Shown piece after piece: positions 9,457-61,328 of a stretch of 64,000 nucleotides of DNA. Both the position numbers and the translations under genes were made by a program. The notes beneath the pieces were generated by a model. The model was not told the DNA's origin. It was given only the letters and a program-made list of their open reading frames with translations, and did no database searches. The DNA is from Aurelia coerulea. Lineage: Eukaryota; Cnidaria; Scyphozoa; Semaeostomeae; Ulmaridae. The stretch spans positions 18,459,501-18,523,500 of the forward strand of contig CM076955.1 in NCBI GenBank assembly GCA_039566865.1. The letters run 5' to 3'. Position 1 is the stretch's first letter. Each line of letters opens with the position of its first letter.

Positions 9457-11156
9457 CAGGGGCGCACATTAGGGGGGGTGTGGGGGGGGGGGGGGGGTGA
9501 GACACCCCCCCCCCAATAATTTCTGAGGCGGTCCAAAAATTTTCTCAAAAAGGAAAAGTCGGTCCACGACAAAATCGGATGGACCAACTTCGTGGACCGA
9601 CTTCGTGGACCGAATTTTTCATTGACCTACCAACCACGACGAAGCTCGAAAGGTCCACAATAGTTTGAATCAAAGTTGGTCCGATTTTAAATCTTTTGGG
9701 CAAAAGTCGACCCATGACGACAGTTAGAATATTCACAAGAAGTGCTTGACAATAACTAGGAGAGTCATTCTAAGCCAAAGCAGAAGATGGCATTTAAAAA
9801 ATTTCTTAGATGCATTAGAAAAATTGCACAGGCTTCCATTTTTAGGGGCAAGCAATCATTGGCTTTTAAAAAGCGGTCTAACACAAAATGGAAGGTGTTT
9901 GTTGTGCAAAGATTGTCCCAAGGAACAATGCTGTTACAAATACTCAAAATTTCTAATCTGGCACTGGGGTGCCGGTGGTGGTAGTTATGTGGCGTTGGAA
10001 AACAGACACTTGTGTATGAATCCCAAAGAAGAAAGGAGACATGGGTTACAAATATTATCCATCAAAGTGGTAAACGCTTCTACCAAAAGCTAACACTGCT
10101 GACACTATGATCATAAGGGGAAACCTTCTTAGAGGACAAACACACTAAAACAAGTTGCTTTTGCTAGGCTTGCCGGTTAAGAAGTCGTTGTTCTTAAGAT
10201 TACGCCTATACCTAAAACTCCAAGTCCGTGATGCATTCTAAGCCAAAGTAAAGGATCTGTCTTGAAAAATTTTCCTCGTGCGATGCTTTATAGCATAATT
10301 GTCACTAAACGGTCAAGGTTTCCTTGTCGCTAAAGGCAAGCATGATATTGGGAGATGCATTCTAAGCCAAAGTAAAGGATCTTTCTTAAAAAATTTTCCC
10401 CGTTCACTGATTTATAGCATAAATGTCAAAAACGATAAAGGTTTCCTTGTCACTAAAGTCAAGCATGATATTGGGAGATTCATTCTAAGCCAAAGTAAAG
10501 GATCTTTCTTCAAAAATTTTCCCCGTTCACTGATTTATAGCATAAATGTCAAAAACGATAAAGGTTTCCTTGTCACTAAAGTCAAGCATGATATTGGGAG
10601 ATTCATTCTAAGCCAAAGTAAGGGATCTGTCTTCAAAAATTTTCCTCGTGCGATGCTTTATAGCATAATTGTCACTAAACGGTCAAGGTTTCCTTGTCGC
10701 TAAAGGCAAGCATGATATTGGGAGATGCATTCTAAGCCAAAGTAAAGGATCTTTCTTCAAAAATTTTCCCCGTTCACTGATTTATAGCATAAATGTAAAA
10801 AACGATAAAGGTTTCCTTGTCACTAAAGGCAAGCATGATATTGGGAGATGCATTCTAAGCCAAAGTAAAGGATCTTTCTTCAAAAATTTTCACCGTTCAC
10901 TGATTTATAGCAAAACTGTCACAAACGATAAAGGTTTCCTTGTCGCTAATAGCAAGCATGATATTGGGAGATGCATTAAGCCAAAATAAAGGGCGTAGCC
11001 CCGAAAATTTTCCTGGGGACCCCCTCGTTTCAATACCTCCATTTAATTTACCCTGGCCACACCGCTGCTTGCTATACGTTCAGTCGGTCCGAAAAAATTT
11101 AGTCGGTCCAGAGCATGTTGACACCCCCCCAAACAAAATTTGAATGTGCGCCCCTG
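9457..11156. mobile_element. Non-autonomous hAT element carrying a satellite array
   Basis: The left end CAGGGGCGCACATT is inverted at the right (AATGTGCGCCCCTG). AAGCAGAC is exactly duplicated at 9449-9456 and 11157-11164, an 8-bp TSD of hAT type. Subterminal copies of CGGTCCACGA and CGGTCCGAAA resemble transposase-binding repeats. Runs of G and C lie just inside the ends. The 1.7-kb element has no transposase; its centre is the 123-bp array at 10233-10990. Confidence 0.9.
10233..10990 (+). repeat. Tandem repeat, 123-124 bp x ~6
   Basis: Units start at about 10233, 10357, 10480, 10603, 10727, 10850 and a partial one at 10973, each opening GCATTCTAAGCCAAAGTAAA. Two sub-variants alternate: CTCGTGCGATGC with GTCACTAAACGGTC, versus CCGTTCACTGAT with CAAAAACGATAAAG. 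This suggests higher-order structure. Because 123 is divisible by three, long repetitive ORFs appear; I treat them as artefacts. Confidence 0.92.
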
Positions 11157-11374
11157 AAGCAGACTGATGACTAGCTTGCAGCTGCGATTCCAGAGCTGAA
11201 CCCAAAGTCTCACAGCAGGCAGCCTCGTTGTAAAATTTAAATCCTAGTTTTGCATGTGTTCAGTTAAATTCTACCAATCACAGTGCGCTCCTCGGGCTCT
11301 TCATCAGCATCGTGTCAGCACATTTTGACAAGAGTGTATATGCTGCTGTACTTACATGGACACATCTTCTGAGC

Positions 11375-11625
11375 AGCAAAGAACCTTTAAGCCCCCGGGG
11401 TTATTTAATTTCAGTATTACACTTCAGAGGGGGGCTTATTAGAGAGAGAGACTTATTCACAGAATCAAATGACGGAAAATCTTCGGTAACCTCTGGAATT
11501 TGATATAAGTGGAGGGGGCATGAAAGAGAGGGGGACTTATCTAAGATTTTGGCTCAGAGGGGAGAGGCTTATTAGAGAGGGGGCTTAATAGAGAGGGGGA
11601 GCTTGATAGAGATTTTACGGTATAC
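11375..11625. repeat. Dispersed GGGGGCTTATTAGAGAG repeat
   Basis: Repeated short blocks of GAGGGGGGCTTATTAGAGAG type ending in GAGATTTTACGGTAT. Similar blocks occur at 18880-18960 and 41385-41512, so this is a dispersed family with internal short-period repetition. Confidence 0.6.
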
Positions 11626-11869
11626 GATACCGTGAAACTTGTGTGACCAACTCACTTGCTACGCATAGCACCGTGGATTTCCTCTTATGATCGGCGATCT
11701 ACCGTATAGACACGAGTATCAGGGCATACCCGTGTAACATACAGAAAATTTAAAGAAACCAGGCTGTTTATTTTCTACAGTTATTCGCCTATAGTTCTGT
11801 TCAGTTTAATTAAATTTGATTCAAAAATTCCATTACATACAAAAATCTCCAAGATGTCTCCGTAATAAG

Positions 11870-12387
11870 AGCATTGGGCTCAAATCTTTAAAAAGGTCGG
11901 TGTAAAATCCTATTACGGTTTCACTCGAATTAAATAGCTTGGAAGGAACTTAGCGTTTTTTACTGTAAATCTGCCGTGGCAATTTGTTGATATCTTGATT
12001 GATTTCAAAATGGCGGCATTTATTAAATTTGAGGCTATGACGTCATCAAATTTCTAAATCCTAAACCAGAAAAGATACTGATTTCTGCTTTTCACCATAT
12101 TGTAGGCCTTCATAAACCATAGTTTTCTTGGAAGTTATATGATTTTTCCTCCTTTGGTTTAGGATTTACGATGATTTAAATGTTTTCAAAATTTTTCATC
12201 AACTTTTTCAAAAATCATTAAATTGCCGTCATTTTGAAAACAAATCAAGATATCAACAAATTTCCACGGCAGATTTACTGCAAAGTACCATAAGTTCCTT
12301 TCAAGTCATTCAATTCAAAGAAAAATGGAACAGAATTTTACACCCACCTTTTTAAAGATTTGAGAGATTTGAGCCCTATGCTATGCT
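11870..12387. mobile_element. AGCATAGG foldback family, copy A
   Basis: Inverted ends (AGCATTGGGCTCAAATCTTT and its relative GATTTGAGCCCTATGCT). CGTAATAAG is exactly repeated at 11861-11869 and 12388-12396, a 9-bp TSD. Arms include GTAAATCTGCCGTGG and its inverse. Non-coding. Confidence 0.8.
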
Positions 12388-12396
12388 CGTAATAAG

Positions 12397-13490
12397 GGTA
12401 AGGGCATGCTTTATACCTAGTATCCCCGTCTTTGCTTTATTTGGAAAAGGGAAAACAAAATTGACTTGAAGTGCCGGCCATTTTATACTTCGAGATATCT
12501 TATTTGGTAAGGAATCTCGTGCATTCAAATTGATTCAAGTGCACCCAAAAGTAGAAGTCCATGTAATCAAGAAAAATTATTTGTTTTGCACCAGTAATTT
12601 CGCTTTATTGTAAGACCTCGTTAGCACTGTAAATTCATATTTGGATCTGTAGCAAAAATGTATCAGATCTGTGTGCTTCACATTTGCACTGTTCCTGCTC
12701 ATCTGTAAAACTTTTGTTTCTTGTCTGGAGTAGAAAATTTTGTTTTGAAACAGCGTAACAACTCTAAATCTCAACTGGCACTTATTTCAAGACAGACCCT
12801 AGCAGATGGCAGCAGCAGATGGTTCTCAAGTTCTCAATAAAATCAATTTTTCTTTGCTCACCTTGCTGAGTTGCTTGACGACTTCCCTTCGACCTCGACA
12901 ACTTCCTTCCATCTTTGCTTTGCTGCCCAGGTTACGCAGGACATGTCTTCGCCTTTACTCATGGAAATGCCTTCGCCTTACTTATGTCTTCGCACATGTC
13001 GTCCGACTGCAACCACAGCGCAAATTCTCATTTCTTGATTCTTCCTTTTCAGCGGTTTTTGGATTTGTTCACCGAGTTCAGCTGATTCCCAAAAGTTTTG
13101 TTTGAAAGTAAACTTTTCAAGATTTCGGATTCCCAAGGGAGAGCGGTTCAAAGTCCTGAGAGATGCAACATTCGATTAGACTATCGTGAATCGTCTCATA
13201 AAACAAAGGAATTCCTTTAGAACATCTCTCCCTGCTGAAACAGGCTAAGGCTAAATGGCATTTTCGATAGAAATTCATGGCCAGTTTACATTGTCGCAAA
13301 AATTGAAAGTAACCTATTGAAAATAGTTTTTTACAACATTTTCCAAAAAATCGAGCTAAATCTTGTTTTGGTGCACATAAAACCCTTTCTTCGTCGACAA
13401 AAAGGATTGTTTCACGCGACGCTTTTTCTATTGACCATACCAAAAATCCTTCGAAAATCTTCTTCATAAGATACTCATTGATAATTAATT
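12397..13490. other. Unassigned intergenic sequence
   Basis: Contains short frames on both strands (for example 12806-13105 and 13117-13467) with no recognisable domain and no good splice context. I do not call a gene. Confidence 0.35.
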
Positions 13491-13695
13491 TGGACCAAAC
13501 AAAGGTAGATTTTGTAATACAACAGCATCATCAGTTCCTTTTGATTGATACCTCAATTCAGAGCGATTAGCGATTGCAGACAAAGGAAATTCTCTCAACC
13601 AGCAATTAAAAATATTACAAATCCACAAATGTTGCCCTGAAACAAGGATGGCAAACTCTCGCCTTGTGCACACGAAAGGTGGCAAAAGGTCATGA
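13491..13695. mobile_element. Partial copy of GCAGACAAAGG foldback family
   Basis: Shares TTGATTGATACCTCAATTCA, GCGATTGCAGACAAAGGAAA and CTCTCGCCTTGTGCAC blocks with 14200-14786. Only one arm is present. A C-run of about 20 follows at 13763-13782. Confidence 0.6.
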
Positions 13696-14199
13696 ATTTC
13701 AATCATTTTTAGAATTGGTACCAATAAAAATCGCAACACTCCAAACATGCAATCCAAAAGCACCCCCCCCCCCCCCCCCCCGACTTGCTAACGCAAATCC
13801 ATTTCTTGACGTTGAGCTGGTGACAGCGAGATCTGAGAGCAACGACAAAGAAAAAAACATAATTATTTCTGAGACACAAATTGGTAAATTCCATGTTGTG
13901 AGATCATTTGAACCAATCTGGTACCAATTCACTCAATATTACAAAACATAAAATCTGAAACTTCTACCATATATCTATTTACAACGCTACGAAAGGTTGA
14001 ACGATGGACACAAATTCAATACACAAGGCGTTTTCAGAAAGAAATTTATAGCACAAAATTTAACTTATTAGAACAGATTGAAGTTAAAGGCTCTTGGGTA
14101 ACCGGCATGCAATGCGATCGTTTGCTTTGCTATTCGTAGAGTTCATGGCTTTCATTCAATTCAATTCATTCAACTCAATTCAAATGTCTAACACTCATA

Positions 14200-14786
14200 A
14201 CAAGAGCAGATCTTGCGATACAATAGAATTGGTTGCTTTTGATTGACACCTCGATTCAAAACGATTAGCGACTGCAGACAAAGGAAATTTTCAAAACAAG
14301 CAAAGCTGCAAAAGTTGCTCCGATACCAGTAAGGCAAACTCTCGCCTTGTGCACGCGAAAGGTGGTTTTTAAGAGGAGTTATGTGCTTCTTACGAAAGAA
14401 GAAAGGCAAATCTAAAGATCTGCCTGGAGGATTTTGTTTATTTGATTCAGCGAGCTGTGTGGTAATTGTTTCATTGAAGCCCAAAATATGTGAGAATTGC
14501 AATGCCTTCTGCTCGGCTTCTGAATCAAATAAACAAAATCCACCATTCAGAATTTCCAATTTACCCTTCTTCTTCCATTATAAGCACATAACTCCTCTTA
14601 AAAACCAACTGTCGCGTGCACAAGGCGAGAGTTTGCCCTACTGGTTTCGGAGCAACTTTTGCGGCTTTGTTTGTTTTCAATTACTGGTTGAGAGAATGTC
14701 CTTTGTCTGCAATCGCGAATAGCTTTGAATTGAGATGTTAACCAAAAGCAAGTGATGCTATTGTGTTACAAAATCTGCCCTTGTTT
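14200..14786. mobile_element. GCAGACAAAGG foldback element
   Basis: Two arms of about 280 bp are inverted around 14490. Arm blocks include CTCTCGCCTTGTGCACGCG and its inverse, and TGGAGGATTTTGTTTATTTG and its inverse. The symmetric frames at 14188-14559 and 14381-14722 are reflections of each other. Another single arm lies at 42217-42365. Confidence 0.75.
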
Positions 14787-14809
14787 GGCTACAGTACATG
14801 CCAGTTGCC

Positions 14810-14990
14810 AAACAGCCCTTAAAATAACTCAACGGAGTTAAAAGTCAGATTGGGGAACTGGGGCAATCTAAATATAGCTTACGGTATTTGACATTCTCGA
14901 TAAATAAAAACAATGGCTGCACATGCCTTCTTTTGTTCTGTTCTCAGATTTGGAAGCTAAATCTTCGTTCACTTACTTTGCATCACCAGA
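14810..14990. repeat. Dispersed repeat, copy 1 (AACTCAACGGAGTTAAAAG)
   Basis: Shares the order CAACGGAGTTAAAAG, GGGGAACTGGG, TTCTCGAT, AAAACAAT and TTCTTTTGT with 27040-27215. Two divergent copies of an unclassified repeat. Confidence 0.5.
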
Positions 14991-16353
14991 ACAGTACTGC
15001 AAGGGCAATGGTGCAAGTATATGACATATTGGGGGAGCCAAAAATGTTTCCAAAATCTTGGCATGAAAGCCGTCGAATTTTACCAAGCTCATAATGCTGA
15101 AATTTTCTAGCATCTTGTGACATTATTGCTGACCTAATTACTGTTTTCTTGCAGACAGCCTAGAGTTCTCTTACAAGAGAGGTTTTGACTCCCTTCCTCG
15201 AGGTTCTTATCTAGAATTTTCAAGGGCAAAACAATTTAGAAAATCAGGGCAAACTGGATGGTTTAGTACGAAATCTGAGTTTTTGACGCAAAACCGTCAA
15301 AGATATAAAAACAAAAAAAGAAGAGACATTACGAAGAGTTAGCAAGCAAGCATGTTCCCGACCCAAAGTCCCTTCGAAAATTCTTAAATTTTCTTTTTTC
15401 GAACTTTAAAGAAAATCCAAACAGCATCTAATGGAAATATCTATCGCAAGTGGAACGAGGCTAGTCAGGGGAAAAAGGGCTTTTCTGAACGTAAATACAG
15501 TCTAGAATACACAAACAAAAAATTAATTCACGCAAAACTATGACTGTCTAAAGTTAACTAATCTCAAGGCCCGCATCTCTTTGATATCGCGACCTGACAA
15601 AATACTGCCTGAAACATTGGAACTATAAAAAATCTACTGATCACATTTCACAACGAGTTTTGAATTGGGAAATACATCAAATGCATTTCGAATTATTTTT
15701 TTAAGAAACCATTAAGACTTTAAATTCAAAGTTTTCAAGTGTTAATAATCTTAAATTTTTTATCTCAAAGTTCGCATAGAATGAAATAAATAAAACCTGA
15801 GATACATGCATTGCCCTCTTAGGCAAACTACTGCAAAGGAAGCTAGTGATTTCGATGCATAAATTTGAAGCCGCAAATTAAATTTGAGATGGGCCTACAG
15901 AATAGTCGCTACATGTCCATGGCGATAAGAAATTAAAAGCGTAGTTGTTTAAATCAATATTACAAATTCTATACAATTGTTTGAATAAATGCATATGCGT
16001 GAACATGGGTATGGCTGCCCTTGGGTGCCAGAGCCAAACAATGAAAATAAAACACACTTGACAACAGATAAAACTTCCTCTCCTTTCCTTTCCCCCAGTT
16101 CTTTCCCTTCAAGTTTTCGTTCCCTTTTCACTGCCTCCCTTTTCTTCCTTCTTCACACTTTTTAATTTCTAACTGCAAACAAAATTTGGCTTTGGTACTC
16201 AGGGTAGTGCATGGCTAATTAACTGACTAATCACGTGACTTACACCGAGCATTGGGCGAATGCTCTCTGAAACCAGCTACAGACCTTCCCGACGATACTT
16301 ATCAGTCCAAGTTAAGTCGCTGCAAGTCCGAAGCGAAGTAGATTGTAAACAAA
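14991..16353. other. Unassigned intergenic sequence
   Basis: I see no convincing gene, and no placed repeat. Short frames lack domains. Confidence 0.4.
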
Positions 16354-16509
16354 ATGGATATTGGCGAAACACGCAAGAGAGCAACACGCACCATTCTCAA
16401 AGGACAGCAATGTGCTGCTTACTTTGAAATCAAAATTGAAAAGTTCTATCGTCGAGAAGGTCTATTGCTACTAATATCATCTGTCGTAATACTGCTAAGC
16501 TCGAAGTGA
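16354..16509 (+). CDS. Small hypothetical ORF or first exon, 51 codons
   Basis: ATG in a good context (AACAAAATGG) opens a 51-residue frame beginning MDIGETRKRATRTILKG and ending hydrophobic (LLLLISSVVILLSS). I recognise no family. It could be a first exon of an unseen gene (a possible donor AAG|GTCTAT lies inside) or chance. It lies between the two convergent genes. Confidence 0.18.
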   Translation: MDIGETRKRATRTILKGQQCAAYFEIKIEKFYRREGLLLLISSVVILLSSK

Positions 16510-17592
16510 GAGACAATTTTCTGACATACACGTATTTTTCTTTGATAAGAAACTAACTGTAAGAAACTCAACAATCAGATTGCCAAAGCATTAAGAAACT
16601 CCAGTACTGGGAAAATATAACTTAAGAAACAATTTATTTTCACAAAGGAAATCCTTCACATCTTTTTGCTCTATTTTCACTTGTTTTCTGTATCATGTTG
16701 CTCGGAAGGTACTTGAGTACTGTCTAAACATTGGAAAGGCTTCAAAAACATTGTTTTTAAATGTTCACCAGGGCTCATGAGGATTGTTGTGGAACCTTTA
16801 AGAAACTCATAAGGAACTCTGAGTAGTTGAGTACTCAAAATCTGATAATTTTGAGAAGCTTTCAATACCGGGCCAAATTCTTAGTTCCTTATTAGTCCGG
16901 TAGCAGAAGGGGGGGTAGTACCACCAAACGAGGTAATTTGTGAGACCAAGTGATTTTGGTCAATTTTGGGGCGTAGAATTCGAATATCGATGTTCTTTTT
17001 GTGGGGGAGGGGCCGTTTTTGAGATATGGGGGTAAATGCCCCCAAGATTGAAGGAAAATGTGTTATTATTAAGACTCTCGATGTACCCCTTTAAAAGTTC
17101 ATTTTTAGCTTTAGAACATTGATAATGGCCCCATCTAGCTCATAAAAGGTATTTTCGAGGTTTCGGATCATTCTGGGGTAACCCTGCCCCCAAATGGGGG
17201 CAACAAAGCAAGATGATTCAAAATTCACTAAAAGTACCTTACCATACCAATTCAGGGGTGTAGAACCCGAATTTCGATGTTATTTTGATGGGAGAGGAAC
17301 AGTTTATGAAAAATAGGGGCAAATGCCCCCAAATAGGGGTCAAAGGTCAAACTCTTTTGGTAACCTTTGGTGCTTGTCATTTCAAATCTTGTAATGATTC
17401 TCATAGAAAGATGTTATTTTAACAGGAAAAGGGAGCTTTTCAAATATAGCGGCGACTGCCTTAAAAATAGGGTAAAGTTTGTTGTTGTCGAACGCCTCAC
17501 TCAAAGCATAAACATTTTGATCTTCAGCTATGGGAAATGGAATTTGGGATCAGTAAATTCATGAATAGCAATAGCTTAATCTATTTTTTCAG

Positions 17593-17894
17593 GTTGTTAC
17601 CTTCTTCTAACCCCGAAATGTTACCCCGAATTTGGGGGCAATGAGAGAGATTATCTGTGTCCACTTCATGGTCGAAGTGCCTCATCCTATGAATTTCCGA
17701 CAGTAACATTTGCAACAGAGAGCCTTGTTTGGTCCTACTGTGTTTACGGTTCAAACTTCATACCTACCTATGGTTCCTTTCAATCAAGGGAAACATTGGA
17801 TGGTGCCCTCAGCCATGATCCTGTAAAGAGGCTCAGTTGCAACATGTTGAATGGATCGTTAATAGACCAGTTCAGTAATAAACAAATTCTGTAA
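17593..17894 (+). CDS. Unrecognised open frame inside the long-inverted-repeat element
   Basis: The frame opens at an acceptor-like TCTATTTTTTCAG and runs 100 codons to TAA without an early Met. It contains Cys/His spacing (CYPEFGGNERDYLCPLHGR) and the string VWSYCVYGSNFIPTYGSF. It could be an exon of a decayed transposon gene. No family assigned. Confidence 0.25.
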
Positions 17895-17929
17895 TTACCG
17901 CAAGTTCATGTTACTCTATTTTTTACATT

Positions 17930-18240
17930 TATGGCCAATTTCCAGTTCCCTTGGACTTCGAATTCGCATCCAAATCCACACTTCAAAGACATTAGGACGA
18001 TGGCTTACCATTAAATCATCCAATGAAATTACGCGAATCTATTCATGATGCTCTCTTGTAAAGGATAACAATGGTGGTGTGCCCGTTTGCACTTTCGGCT
18101 GCATTATTGTGATTTGCATCTTTCATTGAGACATTTCCGTTTGGAATCCTTCCTTACATGTCAAATTCGGATGCAATTACCTGCCGATCGGTGAGCAAAA
18201 GATTCGGATGCAAATCCTAAATCCAAAGGAACTAGCAATG
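17930..18240. mobile_element. Foldback repeat inside the long element
   Basis: GCCAATTTCCAGTTCCCTTG with ATTCGCATCC near 17930-17972 is mirrored by GGATGCAAATCC with CCAAAGGAACTAGCAATGGG near 18197-18242. Confidence 0.5.
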
Positions 18241-20499
18241 GGCTAACAAATCAGAACTTAAGATATTGTCACTATTCTCGACCATCTCTTCCATTGCTGG
18301 CATTAATCAGCAACTCTGCTATCCTTTCCTGGACTTAGGTGCAGCCTAATGTTTAGATGGGCTTATTTCATGGAAAGTGCCCAATATGATGGCTTCGTTG
18401 CTTTAATAGTGCTTGAATCGCGCCTGAAGTGAAATAACTTTTGCCTGATTAGAGGGGCTATGCAGCACACCCCAGCCACCCGACTCTTATGCCAATGCCA
18501 ATGTATCTGTTCTGAATACACTTCCTCTGTCCAATTTTATCATTATATCTGGTAATCAGCCTGATTGGCCTGGATAACCTTGCGATCAGGATTTGATGCA
18601 TTTCACCACATTTTGTAACAAAATTTGCTGTCTGGTATGGTGGAAGGAGAGACAAGTCAATGCCATTTTCATATTCTTTCAATCTCCTAAATATATTTTT
18701 CATCACTTTGTTTGATGAATACTGCTGCTTTCTTTCAAACTTCTACCTAAAAGAAGTGCCAATCCATCCAGCTCTGGTCAGATATTATATCTTGCTTGAC
18801 TGTTCCCTAAACAGCGAACAAGAAATGTACCTTTCATATGTATCCACCAAAACTGTTTTCCTTTACGAAGAATACCGTAAAAGCTCTTGCAAAGAATACA
18901 CGGGAGGCTGGTGTAATTTTGGAAACCCGAGAGGGGGCTCGTTAGAGAAGGGAGGGTTATGCACCTTGTCAAGGATATAAACAATAGCTTTTTAGTTCCT
19001 ATGCCCCATATTCTGTGGAGTCAACAGACAATTTCACGAGTCAAATGCTTTTTCGTCGTGGAGGAAAGCTTCTGTGGCATTTGTTTTTTCGTGATCATGC
19101 TCAATTTCTTTCACACGTCAATCGATGTTCCATTCTTGGCCTTTATACAGGACATATCTCATGCCATAAAAGTGAGCGTCCAATGAGTTAATGACTGGTT
19201 TCAAGCCATACATGTTTCATCGGCCTTGAAATTATTTCTTTCCTTCCATTATTTCTAAAAATTTGTTAATGTCAGCAGGAATACGAATATCGGGAGTTCA
19301 TATGCCAAATTTATCTTCGTCACAAGAAATACTGTTCTATAAATGTGTCTGGCGTTCTCATGATACCGTTGATGTTAGCAGCCATATCCAAAATATAAGA
19401 TGTTCTTCGCGCTCTTGAGCAGTGAAGTCCCGGCTGCATTTAAGATTTGTCTCCCTGTTTTCCTCCTCCCGTTTTTCGACCAAAGTGGCAAGTTCATCAA
19501 TGGTGTGAGGGTAAAATGCAAAATATTTCTACCGGAAGAGATATTGCTGCATAACATCGAAACTCAGATTCTACACCCAAGAATAACTGGAAATTGATAA
19601 GATCATGTGTTGTTAGTGAAATAGCAATCGACTTCCTTGGTTGCTCCCATTTAGGACAGCATTGCCTCGGAGAGGAATATGATGACTTTAAACCTAAACA
19701 GCGCTATGGACCAGCATTTTAGTACGAATATGATAGTAAGATTTGTGATTTAATTAGGGTGACAAACATCAAAATTTACAAAAAGATTTTGACCTTTGAC
19801 CCCTGTTTGGGGCATTTGCCCCTATATTTCAAAAACAGTTACTCTCCCATCTAAATAACATCGAAATTCGGGTTCTACACCCCTGAATTGGTATGGTAAG
19901 GTACTTTTAGTGAATTTTGAATCATCTTGCTTTGTTGCCCCCATTTGGGGGCAGGGTTACCCCAGAATGATCCGAAACCTCGAAAGTACCTTTTATGAGC
20001 AAGATGGGGCCATTAACAATGTTCTACAGCTAAAAATGAACTTTTAAAGGGTACATCGAGAGTCTTAACAATAACACATTTTCCTTCAATTTTGGGGGCA
20101 TTTACCCCCATATCTCAAAAACGGCCCCTCCCCCACAAAAAGAACATCGATATTCGAATTCTACGCCCCAAAATTGACCAAAATCACTTGGTCTCACAAA
20201 TTACCTCGTTAGGTGGTACTACCCCCCCCTTCTGCTACCGGACTATATAAACAAAGTACGTGTATTTAGGGGTTGTGTTCGAAGAGTTTTTGAAGCGTTG
20301 CTTTGAGCCATAGATCAAACTCAACATCAATTTCGTTTGAACTTTAATTGCCCAAAAACATTTCAAACACAACAAGAATGCAACATGAAAGTTTGACCGA
20401 GGCTTGCCAAATTTACCCAAACAAGGTTATTGCAATTTCCCAGTCATGATTATAAATAGATTCTTTAACTTACCAGTTGCTTCGATTGAGCGATAAATT

Positions 20500-21272
20500 C
20501 GAACGATATGTTAGATACATTCTGAAGAATGTTCGAATGTGCACAATGGTGATAGAAGCTCTAACACCACTCGATCGAACCTCGCATCGATCGAGGTTCG
20601 AACACAACTTAACCCTATCCAGACTAACGAACACAACTTAGCCCTATCCAGACTCTTTGGTAGGATAGCTTAAAGCTTAATTTAGCATCAGCTCAATGTG
20701 ATTTTCTATTTTCCGTTAGAACTTATCGCTATTGTTTTCACTGTGATACTCACTCATTGGGAACCAGCCTGAAAGGTTACAACAATATCATTTGATTGTC
20801 GTGAGTTATTTCGCAGTTAAACAAAAATGTAAAATAGACCTTTTAGCCATTCTAAAAATCGAACGATATTTTTATAGATTTTGAAGATTTTTCGAATGAG
20901 CACAAAAGTGATAGAAGCTTTAACAACACTCGCTCGAACCTCTCGTATAAATAGACCTTTTAGCTATTCTACAAAAGAGCCTGGACCGAGCGTTATTTTT
21001 ATACACGAGGTTCGATAGAGTGGCGTTAGAGCTTCTATCAATATTGTGCATATTCGAAAATTCTATTGTGCATATTCAAAAATTCTACAAAGTGCACTTT
21101 GTAGAATTTTCGAATTTGCACAATAGTGATAGAAGCTCTTAACACCATTCTATCGAGCCTCGCGTATAAAAATAACGCTCGATCCAGGCTCTTTTGTAGA
21201 ATAGCTAAAGGTCTATTAATAAAAATATCGCTTGATCCAGACTCTTTTGTCGAACAGCTAAAAGGTCTATTG
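20500..21272. repeat. Cluster of AATAGACC palindromic MITEs
   Basis: At least three overlapping or tandem copies: a degenerate one at 20525-20700, a left half at 20842-20948, a full palindrome at 20950-21217 and a right half to 21272. They share AATAGACCTTTTAGC, TGGATCGAGCG, GTGATAGAAGCTCT and their inverses. The cluster sits 0.3-1 kb downstream of the SMURF stop, so it may be in its 3' UTR. Confidence 0.75.
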
Positions 21273-21526
21273 GCTACTTACTATACTATAGCAAATATTT
21301 GAATACTTGTCTATGTAACATGCAATGCCTGCTGTACAATGCAGAATGTTCTTCTATATTGGAGCATCAATTGTGAGCCAAAAGCACGGAACAGCTTCAT
21401 GGACTGGATATCGTGGTTGCTGCAGCGAAAGGGAGATTTGGGGATCTATTTGCCATGTTTTTCCCAAGCAAATGCGTACGCCAGTACAATGGCACGCGAG
21501 CAAGGGTACATTATTTGGACAGACTC

Positions 21527-60995
<39,469 letters not shown>

Positions 60996-61081
60996 CTAAA
61001 ATGAGATTGAGGATGAAAGCATGAATAATACCTAAAATAAACAAACAGTTAGGCCTGCAGACAGAAAGCGTCGAAGAAGCC

Positions 61082-61328
61082 AATGTCACCCAGGGTCCTT
61101 TGCAGGTATACTGAAATTTCAGACTATCTGAAAATCAAATTTGGCCTAAGAGCAAACCATGGATTCACATTGTAGCAAAGTTTTATTTCAGTTCAAATCT
61201 TTTTTCAGTTCAATTACTGCACTGTGGAACTTCAGTGTCCGTTTAGGCCAAATTTCGTTTTCAGACAGCCTGACATCTTCTGAAATTGTAACGTGCTCGC
61301 AAAGAAGCTTGGGTTATAATGGCTCTTT
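61082..61328. mobile_element. Diverged copy of the TTAA-type family
   Basis: AATGTCACCCAGGGTCCTTT and CAAATTTGGCCTAAG with the inverse TAGGCCAAATTTCG, ending AATGGCTCTTTAA. Only the right TTAA survives. Confidence 0.65.

Larger units (their letters stand above)
16893..20245. mobile_element. 3.35-kb element with ~500-bp inverted arms
   Basis: The left arm (TAGTCCGGTAGCAGAAGGGG inward to about 17400) is inverted at about 19745-20245, with near-identity over long blocks (GATATGGGGGTAAATGCCCC; GTACATCGAGAGTCTTAA). Repeated GGGGGCAAATGCCCC-type blocks occur throughout. The target duplication is ambiguous (TAT on both sides if ends are TAGTCCGG). The 2.3-kb core holds an open frame at 17593-17894, a foldback at 17930-18240 and short minus-strand frames at 18458-18706 and 19375-19557, none recognised. 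It is either a non-autonomous element or one with a decayed gene. Confidence 0.75.

Noticed and set aside
10299..10989. Repetitive ORFs of 134 and 106 codons
   Set aside because: They are the 123-bp tandem unit read in frame (123 is divisible by 3); the same peptide repeats and no domain is present.
12806..13105. 99-codon Leu/Arg-rich ORF
   Set aside because: No recognisable domain, low-complexity codon pattern, no splice context.
14188..14722. Two opposite-strand ORFs with similar peptides
   Set aside because: Mirror reading of the two arms of a foldback element.
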